A stretch of DNA of 64,000 nt from Dryas octopetala. Lineage: Eukaryota; Streptophyta; Magnoliopsida; Rosales; Rosaceae. Position numbers and translations under genes: made by a program. Under the pieces are notes generated by a model. The model did no database searches and was not told the origin of the DNA. It worked only from the letters and a program-made list of their open reading frames with translations. Positions 12,120 through 26,100 of the stretch are shown in pieces (position 1 is the stretch's first letter; every line of letters starts with the position of its first letter). The DNA lies in the NCBI GenBank assembly GCA_963921425.1, contig OY992840.1:684501-748500 (forward strand), written 5' to 3'.

Positions 12120-12418
12120 GGTCGAAAGACGTTTTTGGTCCCTGTACTATGGCTGAGTCGCACTTTGGTCTCCGTCATTTCAATTTACATTTTTCAAGGA
12201 CCGTGGTTCAATTAATGTCGCAATCAATCCAAACCGTCAAAATTGAGACGAAAAATGCCGACGTGGCACCACTTGATTAGCTCTGAAGTAGACAATTTTA
12301 ACGGTTTGGACCTGATTGCGATATTAATGGAACTACGGTCCTTGAAAAATGTAAATTGAAAGGACGGAACCAAAGTGCGACTCAGCCATAGTATAGAAAC
12401 CAAAAACGTCTTTTGGCC
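12120..12418. mobile_element. Foldback MITE, Mutator-like type
   Basis: The left arm (GACGTTTTTGGTCCCTGTAC...) is repeated inverted at the right, so about 300 bp folds into one hairpin with arms over 100 bp. Flanking 9-mers AAATATAAA and AAAATGACA are only weakly alike, so the TSD is uncertain. Confidence 0.7.
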
Positions 12419-12559
12419 AAAATGACAAACACATATTTCTCAGTTAGCTAGCTCGAAAATCATGCATTTGAAAGGTTGAGAAAACCCTTTTGGATACTTT
12501 TGTAAATCACAAACTAAAACCCTTAATCGTGTTAGTTATGAATCTTTTAACACCATCCA

Positions 12560-13047
12560 ACCCTAATGCAAGCATGCCATAATATTGCAAGAAATTTAAT
12601 CAGTGGGAAGCCAAATAAGGCCAAAGGAAATGAGGTAATACATGCATGCCACATTCTTATGAGAAATTTAATTAGTGGCAAGGCATGATAAGGCCAACAT
12701 AAATGACGTAATGCATGCATATATGCCACGTTCTTACGAGAAATTTAATCAGTGGCAAAGGCTATTAATTAAGGCCATGGGAAATGAGGTAATGGATACA
12801 TTCCACGTTCTTGACCGTACCCCCTATTTGTTCACCCAACTTTAATTTTTAGTATTTATACCACCTATTGCATCTTTATCTATACACAAACGTTTTCTAT
12901 CTACTAGAGCCTCAGAGGCTGCAACTCTCCTCTCACTATCTCGACAAATGAGGTAAATTTCCTGTCTTTTCCAATTTAGACACATATATCTACACAAATC
13001 CATTTATTTGAAAACGAGGTAAATCTCCTCTCTTTTCCAATTCAGAC
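12560..13047 (+). promoter_or_regulatory. Promoter-like module with 65-70 bp repeats (copy A)
   Basis: Three imperfect tandem copies of a unit with GAGAAATTTAATCAGTGGCAA and ATGCATGC words lead into GTATTTATACCACCTATTGCATC, a TATA-like box, and a leader-like stretch. A closely similar inverted copy lies at 62530-63000. No coding region follows: the solo LTR at 13053 is inserted just downstream and the module resumes at 16094. Confidence 0.55.
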
Positions 13048-13052
13048 GCAAA

Positions 13053-16000
13053 TGTAACGCCCCTAACCTCGGGCCCATAAATACACTGAAACTTTGATCT
13101 CTAAACCTCTTTTCAAAGAATGAGCCAAGCACTTAACATAATAAATAAATATATTTGAAAAAATCATAGTGTGAGCCCAAAAAAATTTATGTAAGATTCA
13201 CTGTATGAAATCGATTAAATCAAATTAAAATGGGTCCCGTTGCATCGACGTGGTACGGTCCGACCTCAGTGATCGCTATTACCTGGGGAAAAACTTCAAA
13301 AACAAAATTTTAAGAAAAAGTCTCAGTGTGCGGACAAAATAAACTTCAAAACCTTTCATTTGGAAACCATTTTATAAAACTACTCATTCTCTTTGAAAAC
13401 CCCGAATTTTTAAAATACGTTTTGAGTTGATAAAAGAATAACTAAAAGTATTTTTATCTAATAAAGTTTTTAGTAATAACGTTGGCCATATAAGTACCCA
13501 TTTGACGGGCTCCACATTGGTACCGTACAAGACCGTCGCACCAAGTGAACCGTCTACTTAACCTTCCACCCGCACCGTCGTAACGCCGTCATGTGAGTGG
13601 ATTTACGGTGTCCCTTGTACCGTCGCAACGCCGTCATACAAGTGGACACACGGTGGCCCTTGTACCGTCGAATCGCCGTCGTACAATAAGCCAAAGTGTC
13701 GTACGTGCACGTAGATTGCCTTTCCACCCGCACCGTCGCAACGCCGTCATGCGAGTGGACTGATGGTGTCCCTTGTACCATCGAATCGCCGTCATACAAG
13801 TGGACATATGGTGGCCCTTGTACCGTCGAATCGCCGTCGTACAATAAGCCACAATACCGTACGTGCACATAGACTACCCCCAAAGGGTGAGGCATCCCGG
13901 CACACGGCCCAAAGCCTATGTGTGTGCCGTGATGGGTCCCAAAGACCTACTTAATAACCGATGGGTACTTAGACGGCATTTAAATAATTTGTTTAAACAT
14001 TTGTTAACCCTTAAGCTCTAAAACTTAAAACATTTAACAAAACTTTTTAATATAACATAAGTACTCATAATAATTCAAATATAATCATTTATTTTCCAAA
14101 TCGATAAGCTTCCGAGTTACTTTACTGAATAAATCTCAAACTTAAAAAGAAACTTGTCCGAGGCTCACTTCGATTCAGAAAGCTCGTCCTAGAGTGAAGT
14201 CGGTATATTAAAAACAATTAATATTTATATTTATATTTGAACTAGTCTCACTGCCTTGTCCTCTCCACGCCGACTCCTTAACTTAGTTAATCTACAAAAC
14301 AAACCCCTGGATCGTGGAATGGTTCATCAGGTTACACGAAACCCAGTAAGCTATGAAACTCGTGTGAGTTAACTTAAATTAAACATAATCTCAGGTGTAT
14401 TCAATAATGACAAAACATCATCCATAAACCCGCAATCACAATGATCCAATTATTTAATTAACAAGCAACCCGTCAATCTAATTCTCAAGATTCAGTTATG
14501 GAATCTCCAACAAGATCAACAGACCAAATAACATTTCATAATAATCCGGTTTCATTTTCCATTTATAGCAAAACCATATAACATTCCACAATAGTACAAT
14601 TATTCACTTAGCATTCTATACTAATCCAATTATTCAATTCATACTGAATATATCATCAATTCAATCCCAGAGCTACCATTTGATTCAATATACCGAAGTT
14701 ATAATTAACTGAGTCATCATATATCTCAATCAACAAAACCAAACTAAATTAAATTCATTTAACCATGAAATCAATTATCAATCCACAATCGGCAAAACCA
14801 TTAACACCACTAATTCAACCATGGCAATTCACCTATTTCAATCAAATCAAGCTCAATGATGTCAGCGGCCCACAACCTAAATCAGAGTCCGTAAACAAAT
14901 TACTATAAATATGAACAATGGCCGGAAATAGGGTCGGCTGCCACAAATGGTGGTTGCCCACACCATATTTCCTACTCAAACGCGAATTCATAATTCTCAA
15001 GCTATCAACCAGTTGCAATCCATCACAAACAAACCCAAATTTGCAGAAAAGAACACAAAACCATCGAAATAGGATCACCAGCACTGTCACACGCGGCGGA
15101 GCTCGTAGTGGCAGTGGGTGCTTCACCTGCAATTTCCTAGTTTACAAATAATTACACAATTTTAATCCAGCCAATAGCAAAAACACCCAGAGGGAAGCAA
15201 AACTCACCTAAACCTGCGGCCAAGAGTGGCCGGAATCGCCGCAGACGACGGTGGCAGTGGCGTTTGGATTGGGGGCTTTCCGATTCCGGCCCCATTGACT
15301 TCATCCGAACACACCCATGTGTTCAGTTCAGCGAGAGGGGACTAACCATACCCTCAGAGCGGCAAGACAACGCCGGAAAAGCAGCATCGCCGCCGGGAGC
15401 CACCGACTGCTTCTCTCCTTCGAAACGGCGGCGGTGGAAGTCGGTTGTATAATCGGAGACCACCTTCAGGCTCGCCACGATGAGAAAAAGGAGAGCCGAC
15501 CGGTCCGACGTCGTAACTCCTCCGGGATCGGTGGATCGTCGACGAGATCGATTTCTGTCTCGCGCCGATTCTCCGTCTTCGGTGGTCGGCCGACGATGGG
15601 AAGGGCCGCTGGGGGTCGGCGATGGCGAGGGGAACTCGCCAGTACCCGTCTCCGGTCGAGAGGTGGCCGGACGGCGAGTCTGCCGAGGGGAGAAGGCGGG
15701 CGGAAGTAGAGAGAGAAGAGAGAGGGGAGACGCGGGAGAGGGGAGAGAGGAGAGAGAATGTATCCAGAAATTTCTGGATTTGGATATTTATAACTTACTC
15801 ATGCAAAATTACGAAATTGCCCCTCCCTTCAAATGCCCGTATCTCTCAAACCGTAACTCTGATTTATGCGTGCTTCGTGTCTACGAACTCGTAGACTCAA
15901 AATCTATCCAACGGACCCAAAATCAAAATCAAAAGTCTACTAATTTTAAAAGTAAACTTTGGGTCAGTCTCCTTTTAAAATAATATTTATAATAAATCCA

Positions 16001-16093
16001 AAACCCTTTTAATTTTCAAATAAATTCTTAAAATGATCAAAATAAATTCTCAAAGTATTTAAAATAAAACTTTGAAAGATACGGGATCTCACA
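13053..16093 (-). mobile_element. Solo LTR, 3.0 kb, same family as 31479-34295
   Basis: Ends TGTAACGCCC and GATCTCACA, with perfect 5-bp TSD GCAAA (13048-13052, 16094-16098). Read on the minus strand, its terminal sequence matches the LTR at 31479-34295, including the GGGCCCGAGGTT motif and the nearby TGAGCCAAGCACTT. No internal domain is present. Short GC-rich ORFs at 15.2-15.9 kb lie in the LTR leader region and look non-coding. Long-LTR Gypsy origin is inference. Confidence 0.88.
13553..13885. repeat. 168-bp tandem duplication with hairpin sub-units in the solo LTR
   Basis: Two 168-bp copies, each made of sub-units such as GTACCGTCGAATCGCCGTCGTAC that are themselves inverted repeats around a CGAATCG core. 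The short ORFs across it arise from the repetition. Confidence 0.8.
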
Positions 16094-16808
16094 GCAAATC
16101 TACATAGATCTACACAAATCTTTTTCTCAGCAAATGAAGTAAATTTTTTATTTTTTTTTTCCAATCAAGACACACATCTCTGTTAGATCAACATAGATCC
16201 TTGCAAATTCCATTTACCTCTTTCTCTGTAAAACACACTCTCTTCCCAATTATTGGTGTAATAAGAGGGTACACCTTAATAAATAAAAAAATTATTGTAT
16301 GTGATGGTCAGTCTTGACCTCTGTCTCACAATATGTATGTGAGAATCACTTTGATTTGATGTGACTCACCTATGTGTATGAGAGGGATGTCAAGACTCAC
16401 CATATATAACATACAATAATTGCTCACTGTATGTGCAATTTATATTAGTCAGGGCATGACATGTGCATGGCAATTGGGTGTGCAGCCGAAAATTCCAAGG
16501 TTGTGTATAAAGGTGCATGCAATTAGAAATTTGAAGGATATAATTATGCAAATGCTAGTGTAAAAGGCATTTGGTCTTCCCAAGTTGATCATGGTCATGA
16601 TGATTGGTGACCCCAACGTGAACTGTGCTTGTAATTAAGCAAGCTTTCCTCTTGGTTTGCAAGGGACTGTGCTTGCAATAGAAAATTGCAAGGAAATGTA
16701 GGTGGTATGTTGCACAAACTTGGTGGTGGATGCGAATAGTAATGATACTTTGGAACTGGTTAATTTCTAAGATTAACACTAGTATTCGACTTGATTGTCA
16801 TTCATTGT
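16094..16808. other. Intergenic DNA with a small foldback element
   Basis: Up to about 16240 it continues copy A of the promoter-like module (GATCTACACAAATC words). At 16290-16421 a 130-bp stretch has 28-33 bp inverted arms (AATTATTGTATGT...TCTTGAC and its complement), a probable MITE. No gene is seen. Confidence 0.5.
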
Positions 16809-17100
16809 AACTACAAGAAAAACCTTAATATATATCAGTGATAAACCGATATCTATTTAGGTTTCCTACCGATATATTAAGTGGTGATATCTATTCTCCC
16901 ATATTACATATCGGTTATCCACTGATGTCTATACTATATTAGATATCATATTTGTTTGATAATCTGATATGATATACCACCATCGTTATCGGTTATTAAT
17001 CATTTCTGATATCTTAAAAACTGCATTCCGATATGTATGATACTTATGATATCATAAGTAATTTTGAAACTGATATAAAAAATGTATTCAATATTGTCTT

Positions 17101-17560
17101 GGTACTTAAAATCAAATATAAAATGAGTATAACATATCAGTTTGGTACTTAAAATCTGATATAAAAGGTGTATAAAATATCGGTTTGGTAATTAAAATCT
17201 GATATAAAATGTATATAACATATCGGTTTGGTACTTAAAATCTGATATAAAAGGTGTATAAAATATCGGTTTGGTAATTAAAATCTGATATAAAATGTAT
17301 ATAAAATATCGGTTTGGTACTTAAAATCTGATATAAAAGGTGTATAAAATATCGGTTTGGTACTTAAAATCTGATATAAAAGGTGTATAACATATCAGTT
17401 TGGTACTTAAAATCTGATATAAAAAGTGTATAACATATCAGTTTGGTACTTAAAATCTGATATAAAAAGTGTATAACATATCGGTTTTGTACTTAAAATC
17501 TAATATAAAAGGTGTATAACATATCGGTTTTGTACTTAAAATCTGATATAAAAGTATGCT
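17101..17560. repeat. 43-bp minisatellite in the CACTA subterminal region
   Basis: About eleven head-to-tail copies of a 43-bp unit containing GGTACTTAAAATCTGATATA and TATCGGTTT. It lies 290 bp from the element's left end, so it belongs to the subterminal region expected to carry transposase-binding repeats. Confidence 0.9.
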
Positions 17561-18057
17561 TTAGATATCAGTTTTTTGTTTTTTAAATGATGTTGAAACT
17601 TCATTCCTTATCGTTGCATTTTTACATAATCTGATATGCAATAGGCTTCTGATATGGATAAAAATTAATTGGTAAATATGCATCCACACAACAATTACTA
17701 AGCTTCTAAAGTAATCCAACTTAAATTCTTCCATTCATATAATTAATCCAACATCCAAACTCAGTAATGAAGTTAACAAAATAAGATTACAAATCCATAT
17801 AAAAATATGGATAGCCCTCATCATGTATACCCCAAAATCACTATTCTATCTCCATAACCTTCACAAAATCCATCTCTAGCTAGCTAGATCTTAATTAAAC
17901 ACATGCCAACATGTACAAAAATAATGAAGGCATGACAGTGCAATTCAGCTAGGCCTAAATTCTGCCTATACAAAAGATTTGAATGTGAACTAGCTAGTAT
18001 ATATCTTCATATCCACAGCAAAATGCTCAAAATGGTACCAAAAACATGCATGTTAGT

Positions 18058-21000
18058 CTAAATAAAATTCATGGAAACATAATCTCCCCATTCAACCCGG
18101 GCTTCATCTATTTGTTCCTGTGTGTAACTGCTCCTCTTGTTCTTCAGGTGACTCCACTGAAAACAAGAAAGAAAAGTGCATTAATTAATAAGATTGCAGC
18201 AAGGATCCCAAAGTATTGAAAAGTGCATTCAGCAAGGATCCCAAAGGGCATTAAGAAAATATAGGCCAAAAGCATTAATAAGATTGCAGCAAGTATTGAA
18301 TTTAGATGGCTGCACATATATATGATTCAGATGGCCTACATTTCGTGCATTCAGCAAGGGCTTTCAGATGGCTGCACATATGTATGATTCAAAAAATGGA
18401 TCATGCAAGTATAAATGAGTAGTCACAGTATCAGCCTAGAGTTCAGCAATAATGCAAGTAAAAAAATAATGGAAATAGAAGAGAAATGCTGACTACCAAC
18501 CCAAAACCACATACACAGAAAAAATTAAAAAGATGTAAAGCCAGAAAACAAAGTCTTAAAAACCAGCAACAAACTAGTATCCTAGCTAGGCCATCCCTTC
18601 CTCCTGTAATTCCCTTTTACAAGTTTCCCAAGTTAGAACTGTACAAAGGATAGCAAAATATACCAGTCAATTGCCCCAATAGGAGTAAGTATTCTAACCT
18701 GCGACTCATATGCAAGGGTTGTGTCTTCAACTATTTCCTTCATGTACCTCATGACATAATATCCACATTCAACACCACTTGGTTGTTTAGGACACTAGAG
18801 ACGAGCAAAGGAAATCACATAGAGTTATACTTAATTAATTAGTCCAATGTGTAAGACATGCATAAGAAACTTAAAGACTTAAGTAATACATAGACACTTA
18901 CATAGAGATGCTTCCAAGTTGGTGATTTCAGACCTTTCCTTCCCGTAACTCTATTAAATTGTCTAATAGCACTTGATCACCAAAATATCAATTTAAGTTA
19001 TATATCACAATTTAATATACAATCCATATTATGTAAGATGGTACATATTAATAGACACTTACGTGTTCACAACATCCATCCAGCCTGGGTTACTGGTTTG
19101 TCTTGGAAGAGGGTCCATGATGTGGACCACGTCCTTTTCTTCATTAATGATTGTCAAAATCCAATGGTTACTGTCAAATTGAACGATACTTAGCCAAAGA
19201 AATACACATGAGCATAAAACTAGCATTAAAACATCAACCAGTCAAGGGATACCCAGTATTGAATGGCACTAAAAAGACACGATCGCATTTTCCTTGCTGG
19301 AACCTATCTGCTAGGTAGGTTGATCTTCGCTCTGGGTTTCCAACTCCCACAGAGATGCGTGCCGAGTCCACCAAACCAACCATGTCAGTCATGTTTGATT
19401 CGATCAGCCTATCGTACAGGTGCCTATCAATGTTTTTACAATGCATGTGTATCACAAACAGTTCAAGTTGAGAAATAGTTGAATAAATTAACTATGCATG
19501 TAGTTGAAAGAGTACAATTACCTCATGTACACAACTAAGCATGTGGCTGAAAGTTCTTTCATCTCCAATAAGCTAGTAATATCATCTTTTAATATATAAA
19601 GTCTTCGGACATCTCCAAAGACTTTTGCCTCCACTTCACTACTCATGACTTTGCCACTAGCGACCATTGTTTCCGTTGCAAATCGATACAACAACTTGCA
19701 TTGCTTCGGGACATGTTTTTCGGCTGCTTCCTTCTTGAATAGCTCCTTCACTATGGCAGGAACCTGCTTTTTCTGTTTATAGGGTATCAAAGACAAACAA
19801 GAGCTTGTTAGTGATTTACTAAGACAAAGACACATCAGGCATATTAGAATTATGACCATAACTTTCTTGCGTAGCTGTGGATTTATTTTTCATTCATTTG
19901 GCAGATAATGGTATGCTGAATTATGATAATTTGATTGGTCTCACTTATTTTTTTGGCCTTTACATCAATTGCTTCTTAATGTTCATGTTTCTGTCAGTGT
20001 GATTAAGTCTCAAAACACTGGCAATTTAAAACTGCTTAGAATGTAGGTCAGGCCTGCTTTCTCTATGAAATAGCTTTAGAGTGATGCCCTGCTGATTGTT
20101 TTACACCTGATGCTCCTAAGGCCCTAATCATCAAGAAAATTGTGTTGCTTCAGATGCTGGCTTTATATAAAAGAGTGGTCTATGTTGTTTCTGCTGTTAG
20201 GAAGATAGAAGATAATAGTTTTATAGTAATATTAAAAGCTTGGAAATACTACATTTAGTTCTAAAGAATCAATGGCCTTAGCAAAAAAAGTTTTAACAGC
20301 ATGTTTCTGATGTCTAGCTAGATGCAGATAAAGTTTAGACAAACTCAGGTTTATTACGCTGCAAGTGACAAACATGTAACTCGCTGAAATATGAAGGAAA
20401 AACACAAGTGACCTGAAGTTGGTATTTACCTTGTTGTTCCCAACGATAACAAGCTTTTGGGGCCAAGCCACATGGCTTCCAACAGCTTGCCCAACTGTGA
20501 TTAACTCGTCCCTTACCAGGAAGGGAAGTAATGCTTCTTCCTTGTTGGCAATGTCAATTAAAACCCTCACGTTTCCCTTACCCAAGAGAACATCGTGTAC
20601 TGTGTTGGATGCCATATCAATCACTGTACCCCACGCAACAATGTTGGTGACATCTCCTACTGCCAGTTTGCACGATTTTCCCTACACAAACATAACAACT
20701 CATAAGCCTAAACCTAAAATCAGATTTGTAATCAATAGCTTTCTTTGGCTTAGAAACAATCAAACTCAAGTATATTACTTGTCATATGACAACATGGCAC
20801 CAAAGAATCATACGTTACCTTCATTGCTGCCTTTTCCATCTCTTCCACCTACACTACTTCAACTTTCTCTACAACATCAACCTCTGCTTCCTTAGCCTTT
20901 TCCTCACCAAAGCAACTTGCTTTATCGGAAACCATCCCTATACCTGGAACTTGTTTTGGTGTAGCCACATTGTTCATTGACTCCAACTTCTGAATTCTGT

Positions 21001-22954
21001 CCAACAGCTCCCTATTGTTCCTTTGCAAGATAGCCACTAGGTCTCTCTTAATCATGGTCATCTCATCCCTAGTTTTTTTTGGGATGTTGAAGTACACCGA
21101 AGGGTTGATATTTCCCTCCACACCCCTGACCCTACTGGCATGCTCCGGAGTATCCAATGCCATGCTTAGAACATCATTAGCACCTTCCACCTTCAACTCT
21201 CCAGCTTTCACTTTGTCCATCAACTCGTCCTGCCAAAATAAGAAAAACATGAACAGTTTCAGCATATCACTATACAATCAATTATCCAACCTCAATCTGT
21301 GAGATTCAGTAGCTTACTATGACTTTAGCCACATGCATCACTTCTTCAGTGAAGTTCCCATTACAATCTTCCCTAGTTTTCTTCCATAGGACAGAGCGGT
21401 CTAGATCATCTTCATCAACATTTTTCTTCCTCTATTCAGCATAAAATTAACCATATATATATAGTCCAACCTCCAATTCCCATTACTTATAGTTGAAAGA
21501 CAAATCAATTATGGGATTCTTATACCCTTACTAATTCCTCCTCCAAGCCAATATATCCCTTCCTTGATAACCTATGATGATACTTCCGCTTTGCAGTTAT
21601 CTGCCTTTGAGCTTCGTGTAGTTCCTACGATGACGACACCACATACCACAAACATTAGACCCTAAATGGAAGCTAAAAAACATATATATGTACCAAAAAC
21701 TTTGAATTCTAAACTAAAATCTTTACCAGAAAATCATAATCGTTGAGCAACAAAGGCATTCCAATCCTCCTGTGCAATAAAGTCGTACTCCTTCGGCCGA
21801 GTCTGCAAAGCTTCCGCTTCCGGGTCATCTTTGAATGGCAATATGTATTTGGTGGTTAATGTAGTCTTGAAAGACCTCCATTTACTGCCAGCAGATGACA
21901 ACACCCATTTCCTGCTTTGTTTGGCCAACTCAAATGCTTTCTACAAGGAACAAGTATAATGCTTATGTGACTGAAATTATAAAGCTTATATGACTGAAAT
22001 TATAATGCTTATGTGACTGAAATTATAATGCTTATAATGAATTGAAGATGAAGCAAGTGTGTAACAAGTGTCTCTAAAGGAAGTGTGTAATGAAAGAAAA
22101 ATGCTTATAATGTCGCAGAGTATTATGTGGTAGTGTATATAACAATATGCCTATATCATATACGCAAGTGTGTAACTGATCATTATACATGTTATATCTA
22201 TACATGCCCACTCATTATAGCATTTCCTTATACATGCCTTATAGTAGAATTTGTTGATAACATAATGGCAAATTTGTATATCCATGTTAAAGTATCAACG
22301 ATTGGGCAGTAAGAAGAGTAACATTCCCTTAATTTTCTTGTGCCAATTAGCCTAAACTGTTACAGGCATATTCTTATAGCAGAAAATTTATGGTATCTGG
22401 TATAATGTATGCCTCCCACTTTCTTCTAACCAATAGTATATATAATTATAATGTATGCCTCCCACTCTCTTCTACAATAGTATATATAATTTATAAACTT
22501 TTTAATTAACACACATACAGATTCAAATGACACTCGGTTTATAAGAAATTTTATGAAGGTCTTAATTACCTGAACATCGTCTCAAATGTTCTGCTTTAGG
22601 TCATCTGGCACTTTCGGCCAACGAGTATGGAATAGGTATAGTTGTCCTTGCCAAAACTCCTATGTAAGAAGCCAAGTACAACCTTGTTTCCCCTACTGGC
22701 AAGCCATGTGAGTTGTAATCCACTTTCAGCTTTCGACCTAAAGCCTTCTTAACGACTATTCCGTGCATCTTTGTAACACCGCGTGAGGATTTGCAGCTGC
22801 CTTCATCTGTAACAGTGTCCTTTGAAGTCGAACATGCTTTTTTGTTGTCCTTGGCCTTGGAAACTGCAGGTTTCTTGGCCTTTGATTTTGGGGTGGCAAC
22901 CCTCTTACCTTTGGATTTCGCAGCTGCAACTTTTTTTCTTGATGGTGTAGCCAT
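18058..22954 (-). pseudogene. CACTA TNPA-like protein fused to an Ulp1/C48-type protease (multi-exon, near-intact)
   Basis: The ATG at 22954 opens a basic Lys/Ala/Ser-rich N-terminus (MATPSRKKVAAAKSK). Exons then encode a TNPA/transposase_24-like region (about 22.7-21.3 kb, with a KRKYHHRLSRKGYIGLEEE segment), a coiled-coil region (21.23-20.82 kb), and a C-terminal block (20.69-20.43 kb). From 19.77 kb an Ulp1-type cysteine protease domain follows: HW at 19161-19166, Asp in HIMDPL at 19113-19115, Gln in KQPSG at 18783-18785, and Cys in ECGYY at 18765-18767, so the catalytic set is intact. The last exon ends at TAG 18058. GT/AG junctions keep the frame from 20.43 kb to the stop. Lesions: a frameshift near 22.62 kb and an in-frame TGA at 22582-22584. 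Known: TNPA binds subterminal repeats; the role of the protease (SUMO-type or other) is not known. Confidence 0.8.
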
Positions 22955-23156
22955 TATCAAGTCATATACCTGAAAACATTAGTAACTTCAAGGTTAGAGC
23001 AATACTTACTTGTGTGCTTAGTAACGTGTAAACTGACAGGTTAGTGACAAAACCAACAATCAAGAAAAGAAAAAGAGATAGAAACCTTTAAATTGAAGCT
23101 CGATCACTGAAATTAAGTGACAAATAAAAACTGAATAAATTCAAACCTTTAAATTG

Positions 23157-26100
23157 TCAATTTGTGTTTTTGGAGTGATCAATCCATACACCCTCACAAT
23201 TATCCCTCTTGTAATTGTTATCATCCTCTCCCATTATATCATCAAATTCCTCAACAGGAGGTAATCCAAGGCTAAAGGATTGATGGTCAATAATAGTGTC
23301 CCCCAACTCATCCTCATGAGCACAATCATTAAACTCTCTATTTGGGACTGCAAGTACCACTGACCAATTAGAGTCTAGTGGGTCTTCTATATAAAATACT
23401 TGCTTCACTTGGGCAGCCAAAGCAAATACATCTTTCTTATGACCTATCCTACTAAAATTAACCAATTGGAACCCTAGTTCATCTGTCTTAATTCCCTTCT
23501 TGTTCTCTACCCATTGACATTTAAACAAGGGCACCCTGAAGTCATTATAATCCAGTTCCCATATTTCTTCGATAACACCATAGAAAGACATATTAGTGTA
23601 GACAAGATTTTTATCCTTCGCACTTGCCACTTGCATTGTCTTTGCCACCAAGGTCACCCCACTGTTTTGGACTATGCGTATAGAATCACGTAATGGCAGC
23701 TCCCAATCTGATAGCCCTCATACTGCAACACACTCATAGGTGGACCTATAGCTAGCTGCCTCAACGAGGCCGTTATGCCACTGGATCCACCATTGATTAA
23801 CTCTGCCACCTATGAGAACAAAGGTTAGGATGTCATTTTTAAAACAGAAACACAACACCAAATAGATGGCATTAGGCTAACTGGTTTTAAAGGTAACAAA
23901 GTAATACCTTGTCACGTAACCAATAGATAAATCTGCGGTTGTGCTCTTCTAGTAATTATTAAAACATGTAAATTATGCATTACAAAAACTGCTAATTAAG
24001 TGTGTATTTAACACAATCAGTGAGCTTACTCGGCATGCGAATCGCATTCAGCGGCATTCTCCAAAACACAACGGTGAGCTTGTTGCCAAACTTCACGGTC
24101 TACATTAACTACCCTACTACCTGATAGAGGCTTACTAGTCTTTGGTGCACCCATACGCGAAGAGGGAGTACCAATTGCATGTACCCCAGATAAATATTCC
24201 GAGCAAAACTCCACGGCTTCCTCACCAATATAAGACTCAGCAATGCAGCCTTCTGGACGATTACAGTTCTTGACATAACCTTTTAATACTTTCATGCCTC
24301 TTTCAAATGGATACATCCACCTATAAAAGACTGGTCCACACAATTGTACTTCTCTAATAAGGTGCACGGTTAAATGGACCATTATATCAAAGAATGAAGG
24401 TGAGAAAACCTTCTCCAGCAAACACAAGGTGGTTACAAGATCAGACTGAATTTTATCCAACTTGGACACATCAACCACTTTGGAGCATAGGGCATTAAAG
24501 AAGAAACACAACCTAATAATAGCATATCTCACATTCTTGGGCAAAACTGAACGGATGGCAACAGGTAGCAATTGTTGCATTAAGGTGTGGCAATCGTGAG
24601 ACTTAAGACCGAAAAGTTTGAGCTCTTCCATGGATACTAGGTTTCGTATATTTGAAGAGTAACCTTCCAGGACCTTGATACTAAACAAACACTTGCATAT
24701 AGCTTTTTTCTCATCCCGAGAAAGTGTATATGGAGCTGCAGATAGAAATGTCCTCTTGTTCCCAATTTGTGGTGCCAAGTCTAATCTTACCCCCATTTCC
24801 ACAAGATCTAAACGGACAGCCACCCCATCTTTTGTCTTACCTGGAATGTTTAGTAAAGTCCCAACGATACTCTAGCACACGTTCTTCTCAATGTGCATTA
24901 CATCGAGAGCATGCCTTATATGAAGGGACTTCCAATACTCTAGGTCAAAGAAGATTGATCTCTTCTTCCAACATGGAGCATGGCTTTCACCACCTAAGTT
25001 GTCCTTTCTTTGTTTCTTCCCAAAGATACAATTGATTCCTGAAACTCTTTCCAAGACTTGATGTCCACTTAGAGGTGTAGGAGGCTCACGCTCATCTTGC
25101 TTGTTATTAAAAGCAGCCATTTGTCTCCGATATGGGTGGTGGCGTGGTAAGAATCTTCTGTGGCCTTGGAAACAAATTTTCTTACCATGTTTTAGCCTGA
25201 CAGAATCTGTGTTTTCTCCACATATAGGACATGCTTTATACCCTTTCACTGAGGCCCCAGACAAGTTACCATAAGCTGGAAAATCATTGATCGTCCATAG
25301 AAGTACAGCCTTCAAAGTGAATGAGTTTTTCCTGAAACCATCATACACTCCCTCAATTCCATTCCATAGTGCTCTCAAATCCTCAACCAATGGTTCTAAA
25401 TACACATCTATGTCATTTCTTGGCTGCTTAGGACCCGAAATCAACAAACTTAACATCATAAATTTCCTCTTCATGCACAACCACGGAGGAAGGTTGTAGG
25501 TGACTAAGAGGACAGGCCAACAACTATATCGACTACTTAATGAACTGTGTGGATTTATCCCATCAGCCGAAAGGGCAAGCCCTAGATTTCTAGGCTCGAT
25601 TGAAAAATTCGGCCACTTATGGTCAACTAACTTCCAAGCTGGAGAATCAGCTGGATGGCGCATGATGTCGTCACTCACTCTCTGATCAGCATGCCAAGTG
25701 AGGTTCTTCGAAGTTTCACAAGATTTAAACATTCGTTTAAACCTTGGAATAGGAGGAAAGTACCACAATACTTTGGCTGGCACCCCTTCCTTCTCAACTG
25801 CTCCTTTGTTTTAGCTTCCACCTAGAGAGATCACACTTCGGGTACCTTGTTTCATCTTCATACTCCTTTCTATATAAGATACAATCATTTGGGCAAGCAT
25901 GTATCTTCACATACTCCATTCCTAAAGCAGCCAATGTCTTCTTTGCCTCGTAAATAGACAAGGGTAGCACATTACCATCAGGTACCATATCTCCAAAAGC
26001 AACCAAAAAATCAGAGAAGCTACTCTCTGTCAGCCCGTGTTTTGCCTTTAGGTTGAACAATCTGACCAATGCAGATAACTTGCTGTACTTATCACAACCA

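Noticed and set aside
13553..13885. Possible CRISPR-like array
   Set aside because: Units are tandem duplications without unique spacers, in a plant LTR.
15264..15983. GC-rich ORFs of 130-167 codons on the plus strand
   Set aside because: They lie in the leader region of the minus-strand solo LTR, overlap one another in three frames and have no domain.
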